This document shows, in pieces, positions 16,592 through 21,130 of a DNA stretch of 21,130 bases (within the stretch, counting starts at the first letter, position 1; the number at the start of each line of letters is the position of its first letter). The translations under genes and the position numbers were made by a program. Source of the DNA: Ascoidea tarda (nom. inval.) (taxonomy: Eukaryota; Ascomycota; Saccharomycetes; Ascoideales; Ascoideaceae); NCBI GenBank assembly GCA_030560485.1, contig JAKTTS010000268.1, positions 1 through 21,130 of the forward strand, written 5' to 3'. The notes under the pieces were generated by a model, which worked only from the letters and a program-made list of their open reading frames with translations, was not told the DNA's origin and searched no databases.

Positions 16592-17154
16592 GAATCCGGT
16601 CTGGGGTTTTCTATTAACCGTTTTTTTCCAAAATCAGCAAGAAAAAGAGTTTGGAATGCCCATTTTTGTTTTTCAATGTTCCGATTGTTTTTACTCAGAA
16701 AAGGTTTATTGTAGATCTTAATAGAGTGAAATAAATAGCAGAGATAAAAAAACATCCAAACTCCGTAACCTAAAGAACAAGATGAAATCTGAGTTGTTTC
16801 AACATTTTGATTCTGCTATATTTTTCTCGGCTTTTTGGCTTTTTTTTGTTTATTCGTCATTGCTAAAGAATGACTGTTGGTGATTTCAGTAATTAAAAAC
16901 TGTGTAGTCCAATCAGACAAAATCTCTTGTTGGAAGCCTGAAGATAATTCCATTCCATTAAGGTTTAGCATTTTGATTTATGTTGCTTTCGTGAGTTGGT
17001 CGTATATTCGGGTACAAGTTTATTTTATGCCAATATAATTTACAAAACAGCGTTAACACTATGATCTACCTCCAGAAGACTTTTCTAGTTTTTTACTACT
17101 TGGGCATTAATTCTTCTACAACTTTGTTTTCCCTTTTATATTTTTGTTGTTGAG

Positions 17155-20100
17155 ATGTCATTGATTCCTATATGGTCTTCTCAAAATTGGAATATTAAAA
17201 AAGTAAATGTTTCTGTAAAGGATTTGACTGTTTCAGCTAAAACAAAAAAGGGAAAAGATCCTGTGGAATTAATAAAAAATGTGTCTTTTCAGTTACCCAG
17301 TGGCAGCTTAATGGCAATATTAGGTGGTTCAGGCTCTGGGAAAACTACTTTGCTAAATATCTTATCAAACAGAACAACTTCAAATTTAATTCAGGCAGGA
17401 AAGATAATTTATGCTGATGATTATGATAATATTTTTAATTTTTCCTCAATCAACCATTCTTACGTTATTCAGCAAGACATCTTGCTATCTGATTTAACAG
17501 CAATTGAAACTCTTCAATATGCTGCTGATTTAAGATTACCTTCATCTATATCTCAAGCAGAAAGAAAAAAAATTGTAAATCAAATTATTCTTGAGTTGGG
17601 ATTAAAAGATTGTGCTAATACTTTGGTTGGAAACTCAGCTCATAAAGGATTATCTGGTGGTGAAAAGAGGCGACTTTCAATTGGAATCCAGTTGCTTTCC
17701 AACCCTTCTTTATTATTTCTAGATGAGCCAACGACTGGGTTGGATTCTTTTTCTGCTTTGCAAGTAATACTAACATTAAAAAAGCTATCAAAAAGTGGAA
17801 GAACAATAATAATGAGTCTTCATCAACCAAGAGCCGATATATTTGAGGAATTTGATCACATTTGCTTACTATCAGAGGGCTATCCTGTGTATTGTTATAA
17901 AGGACTATTAGGAATATCAAATAATTCTATCGTTAAAGATAATCCCACAAATGATTCCAATGACTCTATTCCTTCAACAGATATCCTAAGTTATTTTCAA
18001 AATTTGGGCTTTCAACCTCCCAAAAACTCGAATATACCAGATTACTTGATTGATATAATCAGTGTTGATAAGAGAAATTCAATCGATGAAAAAAACACAC
18101 GAGAAAGACTTTCTTTTTTAGTTGAACAATGGAAATTATTTGAACAAAAAGCTTTATTTAATTCTAATGACAAAATTGTTGATGAAGCACCATTTGCACT
18201 AAATGAGTCAAATCACAATGTTGATCCAAATCAAAAAATTCAAAAAGTAGGATTCTTGAGAGAAATATCCGTTTTAACAAAAAGGACTTTTTTGCTATCA
18301 TTAAGAGATCCAGTAACACAGCTTTCACTTATATTGGAAGCAATATTGTTGAGTATCATATGTGGTTGGATTTTTCTTAAACCAGGCGATTCACTAACTG
18401 GAATTAGAACCAAAACAAGCGCAATTTATACTGTCATTGGTCTTCAAGGTTATCTTATGCTTTTATTTGAGACATATAGACTCTGTGTTTTAGATATAAA
18501 AATATTTGACAGAGAAAAAATGGAAAACTGCGTTTCAATATTAGGATTTGTTCTTTCTAGAATTTTTGCTCATTTTCTAACTGAGGGGATTTTTATTCCT
18601 TTTTTGTTTTCCACAATAACCTTTTTTATGTTTGGGCTTCATATTCAAGCTGATTCTTATTTTATTTATCTTTCAATCAACACACTAAATCATTTCATTG
18701 CAATGGGATCAGCATTGCTTTGCACATCAATATCTAGAGAGTTTCCTATTGCCTCGCTAATTGCTAACTTCAATTTTACATTGCAATCATTTGCGTGTGG
18801 GTTTTTTGTCAACGCCAAAACTATGCCAGTATATGTTCGATGGACCAAGTATATCGCCTATGTTTGGTATGGGTTTGGTGCTACACTTTCCAATGAATTT
18901 AGTGGATATTTGGGTGATTGTCTTGTCTCTGATCAATTTCAAAGTGGTTATTATGACAATTTGCCAGAAAACGTTCTTCAAAATTGCCAGCCTTATACGG
19001 GAAAGTATATCTTGAACACTTTAGGCTTTAACGAAAACTGGATAGCCATTCCTATTTTAATTTTACTTTGCTGGGGTGTAGGCTATTACATTGTGGCTTG
19101 CGTGGTCTTAAAAATCAAGAAAGTAGATGTTTCATTATCTAAACAGCGAGGAAACAACAAATTAATCAACCCAAAAGGAACCGAGGATGAACTAATAAAC
19201 AAAGATACAAATCAAATTGGAGATGTCAATGCATTCACCGAAGCAGATTCTGAAAATTTGAAAAAAAATGATGATATAATTGTATCATTAGAGAAAATTA
19301 GTTTAGCAGTTTCTGTTCGAAGTCTATCATTTAAATTCAGTGACAAAAACCTGAAGACCAAAAACATATTGAATTCCGTTAGCTGCAAATTTCTACCTGG
19401 AAAAATTAATGTAATTATGGGCCCATCTGGTTCAGGAAAATCATCTTTGCTTACATTGCTTTCTGGAAAATTGTCTTCCGATTTTATTAATAAATATTCC
19501 TACTCTGGAGATATTTTTTTCAATAAACATAAAGTAACCGAGAATAATAAGTTGGTAAATTCAATTTGTTCTTATGTTTATCAAGATGACGACAGCTTAT
19601 TGCCAACATTAACTGTGAAAGAAACATTAAAATTTGCTGCTGATTTGAGATTATCAAATCATTCCAAAGAAGTTCGAGATAAGAAAGTAGAAGAAATTAT
19701 TATGAAACTTGGTTTAAAAGATTGTGCAAACACTCCAATCGGCTCGGAATTTTTAAAAGGGATATCCGGGGGAGAAAAAAGAAGAGTTTCTATTGGAATT
19801 CAGCTTCTAAATGATCCTAAAATACTATTATTGGACGAGCCAACTTCAGGACTTGATTCTTTTAGTGCTCTCTCCATCCTATTGTTTTTGGATCATTTAG
19901 CTAAGAATGAGAACAAAACAATAATTTTGACCATTCATCAACCCAGATACGATTTGTTCAAGACTTTTGGTTCGATTCTAGTTTTGTCTAAAAGTATTGA
20001 TAATGGTGGGGGGAAAGTAATATACAATGGAAACCCCAATTCAATGATGGAGTATTTTAAGAATTTGGGCTTTTTTTGTCCTCAATTCACTAATGTTACT

Positions 20101-21130
20101 GACTATGTTCTAGATTTAATTGGAATAAATTATCAGAAAGAAGATTTAGAGAAAGAAACAAAGCAAAGGACAGAATTTTTAGTTAAATCGTGGGAAAATA
20201 ACACAAAAGATGTTTCGATTCTTTCAAATAGCGACTTGGAAAAGGAGTTAGATCTTTTTTCTGTTTTTGGGGTTTTTTTGGTTCAGCGATCTAACTTCTT
20301 TAATGCTTATTTTGTTCTTCTAAAAAGACAGTCTTTGACTGTTATTAGGGATAAGAATGCCTTCTTTGCAAGAATATCTCAAGTTGCTGGAATTGGTATT
20401 ATCACTGCATTGTTTTTTGCCAGGTTATCTAATGATTATATTGGAATAACCAACAGATTAGGGTTGTTGCAAGAAATAACTCCCTTGTATTTCATTGGAA
20501 TGTTAAATAATGTATCAAGTTATCCCAATGAAAGAGATTTTTTTTATGAGGAGTATAAAGACAATGTTTATGATATATCGGCTTTTTTTTTATCTTACCT
20601 TACATTGGAGTTACCTTTTGAGCTATTTTCTTCAGTAATATATGCCGTTTTTATGGTTTTTGTTATTGGGTTGCCCTATCAAGCAGATGTATTTTTTGCA
20701 TTGGTTTATGTGTCGTGGATGATTGTTAACTGTGGTGAATCACTAGGGATAATCGTTAATACAATATTCAACCACGTTGGTTTTGCTGTCAATGTGATTT
20801 CAGTATTTTTATCCATTGCTACTCTCATGGCTGGGATAATGTCCTTGAATATGCCCGGGTTTTTGAATGGAATCAATTGGCTCAGTCCCTTGAACTATGC
20901 AATCATGGCAGTTACAAACTTGGTTTTTATTAACGAGCCTCATTTTACTTGCCAGAATGGTGAGGGGATGAGTAGCGATGGTAGTTGTATATTCAATAAT
21001 GGTGCAGATGTCTTGCGTATATATAAACTTGGAAGAAACTACAAAGTTTTCTTATTGGTTTTGGTCTTTGTTGCTATCATTTATTGGATGATTGGGTATG
21101 CTGTATTAGAAGTTATATTAATGAAATTAA
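17155..21130 (+). CDS. YOL075C: Full-size ABCG transporter, YOL075C orthologue (3' end at window edge)
   Basis: I translated the frame from ATG 17155 to the last base: 1325 codons without a stop, ending EVILMKL, so the stop lies at or just beyond the edge (S. cerevisiae Yol075c has 1294 residues). The layout is NBD-TMD-NBD-TMD, as in the White/ABCG group. NBD1: Walker A GGSGSGKT 57-64, signature LSGGE 166-170, Walker B LLFLDEP with Asp190-Glu191, H-loop His223. TMD1 spans about 390-655, including an FFVNAKTMPVYVRWTKYIA stretch highly similar to Yol075c. NBD2: GPSGSGKS 756-763, ISGGE 870-874, LLLDEP with Asp894-Glu895, His928. TMD2 is about 1075-1325 with FFYEEYKDNVYDI, again like Yol075c. Both ATP sites look intact, unlike Pdr5-type pumps. 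This is a vacuolar or plasma-membrane exporter of unknown substrate. The two NBDs share long near-identical stretches (LKDCANT, SGGEKRR, GLDSFSAL). Confidence 0.96.
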   Translation, partial: MSLIPIWSSQNWNIKKVNVSVKDLTVSAKTKKGKDPVELIKNVSFQLPSGSLMAILGGSGSGKTTLLNILSNRTTSNLIQAGKIIYADDYDNIFNFSSINHSYVIQQDILLSDLTAIETLQYAADLRLPSSISQAERKKIVNQIILELGLKDCANTLVGNSAHKGLSGGEKRRLSIGIQLLSNPSLLFLDEPTTGLDSFSALQVILTLKKLSKSGRTIIMSLHQPRADIFEEFDHICLLSEGYPVYCYKGLLGISNNSIVKDNPTNDSNDSIPSTDILSYFQNLGFQPPKNSNIPDYLIDIISVDKRNSIDEKNTRERLSFLVEQWKLFEQKALFNSNDKIVDEAPFALNESNHNVDPNQKIQKVGFLREISVLTKRTFLLSLRDPVTQLSLILEAILLSIICGWIFLKPGDSLTGIRTKTSAIYTVIGLQGYLMLLFETYRLCVLDIKIFDREKMENCVSILGFVLSRIFAHFLTEGIFIPFLFSTITFFMFGLHIQADSYFIYLSINTLNHFIAMGSALLCTSISREFPIASLIANFNFTLQSFACGFFVNAKTMPVYVRWTKYIAYVWYGFGATLSNEFSGYLGDCLVSDQFQSGYYDNLPENVLQNCQPYTGKYILNTLGFNENWIAIPILILLCWGVGYYIVACVVLKIKKVDVSLSKQRGNNKLINPKGTEDELINKDTNQIGDVNAFTEADSENLKKNDDIIVSLEKISLAVSVRSLSFKFSDKNLKTKNILNSVSCKFLPGKINVIMGPSGSGKSSLLTLLSGKLSSDFINKYSYSGDIFFNKHKVTENNKLVNSICSYVYQDDDSLLPTLTVKETLKFAADLRLSNHSKEVRDKKVEEIIMKLGLKDCANTPIGSEFLKGISGGEKRRVSIGIQLLNDPKILLLDEPTSGLDSFSALSILLFLDHLAKNENKTIILTIHQPRYDLFKTFGSILVLSKSIDNGGGKVIYNGNPNSMMEYFKNLGFFCPQFTNVTDYVLDLIGINYQKEDLEKETKQRTEFLVKSWENNTKDVSILSNSDLEKELDLFSVFGVFLVQRSNFFNAYFVLLKRQSLTVIRDKNAFFARISQVAGIGIITALFFARLSNDYIGITNRLGLLQEITPLYFIGMLNNVSSYPNERDFFYEEYKDNVYDISAFFLSYLTLELPFELFSSVIYAVFMVFVIGLPYQADVFFALVYVSWMIVNCGESLGIIVNTIFNHVGFAVNVISVFLSIATLMAGIMSLNMPGFLNGINWLSPLNYAIMAVTNLVFINEPHFTCQNGEGMSSDGSCIFNNGADVLRIYKLGRNYKVFLLVLVFVAIIYWMIGYAVLEVILMKL

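Larger units (their letters stand above)
15582..17154. other. Intergenic: very AT-rich 3' flank and promoter region of the ABC transporter
   Basis: This 1.57 kb region has no credible gene. From 15590 to about 15960 the DNA is almost pure A/T. It holds the oxidase 3' end and could be an easily unwound tract; a perfect match to the S. cerevisiae ACS (reverse strand, 15652-15662) is present but expected in such sequence. From 16010 onward the base composition is more mixed and carries several inverted repeats and CGG-type motifs, listed separately. The frame at 16511-16714 looks accidental. A TTTTATATTTTT element ends about 10 bp before ATG 17155. Confidence 0.5.

Noticed and set aside
16561-16610. 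Sequence resembling a tRNA A box (TAGCCGAATGGCTTCAGCGG)
   Set aside because: It looks like the start of a Leu/Ser tRNA, but no GGTTCGA-type B box or T-arm follows and no acceptor stem can be formed.
16511-16714. 67-codon plus-strand frame
   Set aside because: Short, no domain, and it lies in the promoter region of the ABC transporter.
16825-16850. GGCTTTTTGGCTTTTTT resembling part of U2 snRNA
   Set aside because: Only a few bases match. The branch-site-pairing region of U2 and its other conserved parts are missing.
17134-17144. Perfect match to the S. cerevisiae ACS (TTTTATATTTT), and another at 15652-15662 on the reverse strand
   Set aside because: Such 11-mers are common in DNA this AT-rich, and origins in other yeasts do not follow this consensus. 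Without replication data there is no support for an origin.
18761-19015. Open frames on both strands inside the ABC transporter
   Set aside because: They are shadows of the continuous transporter frame, which aligns through this stretch (VNAKTMPVYVRW and onward).

Overview
This 21.1 kb window looks like a chromosome segment from an AT-rich ascomycete yeast (Saccharomycotina). Its recognisable proteins are yeast-type: Ado1, Ecm31, Rai1, old yellow enzyme, a Dal5-family permease and a Yol075c-type ABC transporter. The main genes are intronless, intergenic DNA is very AT-rich, and both strands are used. There is no rRNA, no tRNA I can support, no CRISPR array, and no complete transposon or viral relic. 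I cannot place the genus, and the CUG decoding cannot be settled by eye.

Layout, left to right. (1) 1-1893, minus: a low-complexity Asn/Ser/Lys-rich protein of unknown function. Its frame seems to continue to the left edge beyond an intron-like T-rich gap. (2) 2487-3536, minus: adenosine kinase ADO1. (3) 4031-5113, minus: ketopantoate hydroxymethyltransferase ECM31. Upstream of it is a 223 bp foldback sequence with 57 bp arms (84% identical). (4) 5575-6673, minus: a RAI1/DXO-family locus split into two frames, with most of its active-site motifs lost; probably a decaying gene. (5) 7629-8870, plus: an old yellow enzyme homologue with substituted active-site and FMN-phosphate residues. (6) 9046-10629, minus: a Dal5/ACS-family MFS permease, convergent with the OYE gene. 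(7) 10630-13793: an unusually long 3.2 kb gap without a convincing gene, holding a perfect 18+1+18 hairpin. (8) 13794-15581, plus: a long FAD-dependent amine/amino-acid oxidase of the pipecolate/saccharopine/fructosyl-amino-acid oxidase group, without the usual flavin-linking Cys. (9) 15582-17154: a very AT-rich 3' flank followed by a promoter region with inverted repeats. (10) 17155 to the right edge, plus: a full-size ABCG transporter (YOL075C orthologue) that reaches the window end without a stop.

The genes do not form one pathway. Purine salvage and pantothenate synthesis on the left are housekeeping. On the right, the reductase, organic-anion permease, amine oxidase and ABC pump could serve nutrient or xenobiotic handling, but that link is only inferred. 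Two long frames on the supplied DNA begin at TTG, so the start was moved to the first ATG (OYE at 7629, permease at 10629).

I found no clear new multi-gene system. The items most worth a second look are the degenerate RAI1-like locus, the foldback upstream of ECM31, the perfect hairpin at 13274-13310, and the two oxidoreductases with changed cofactor or active-site residues.
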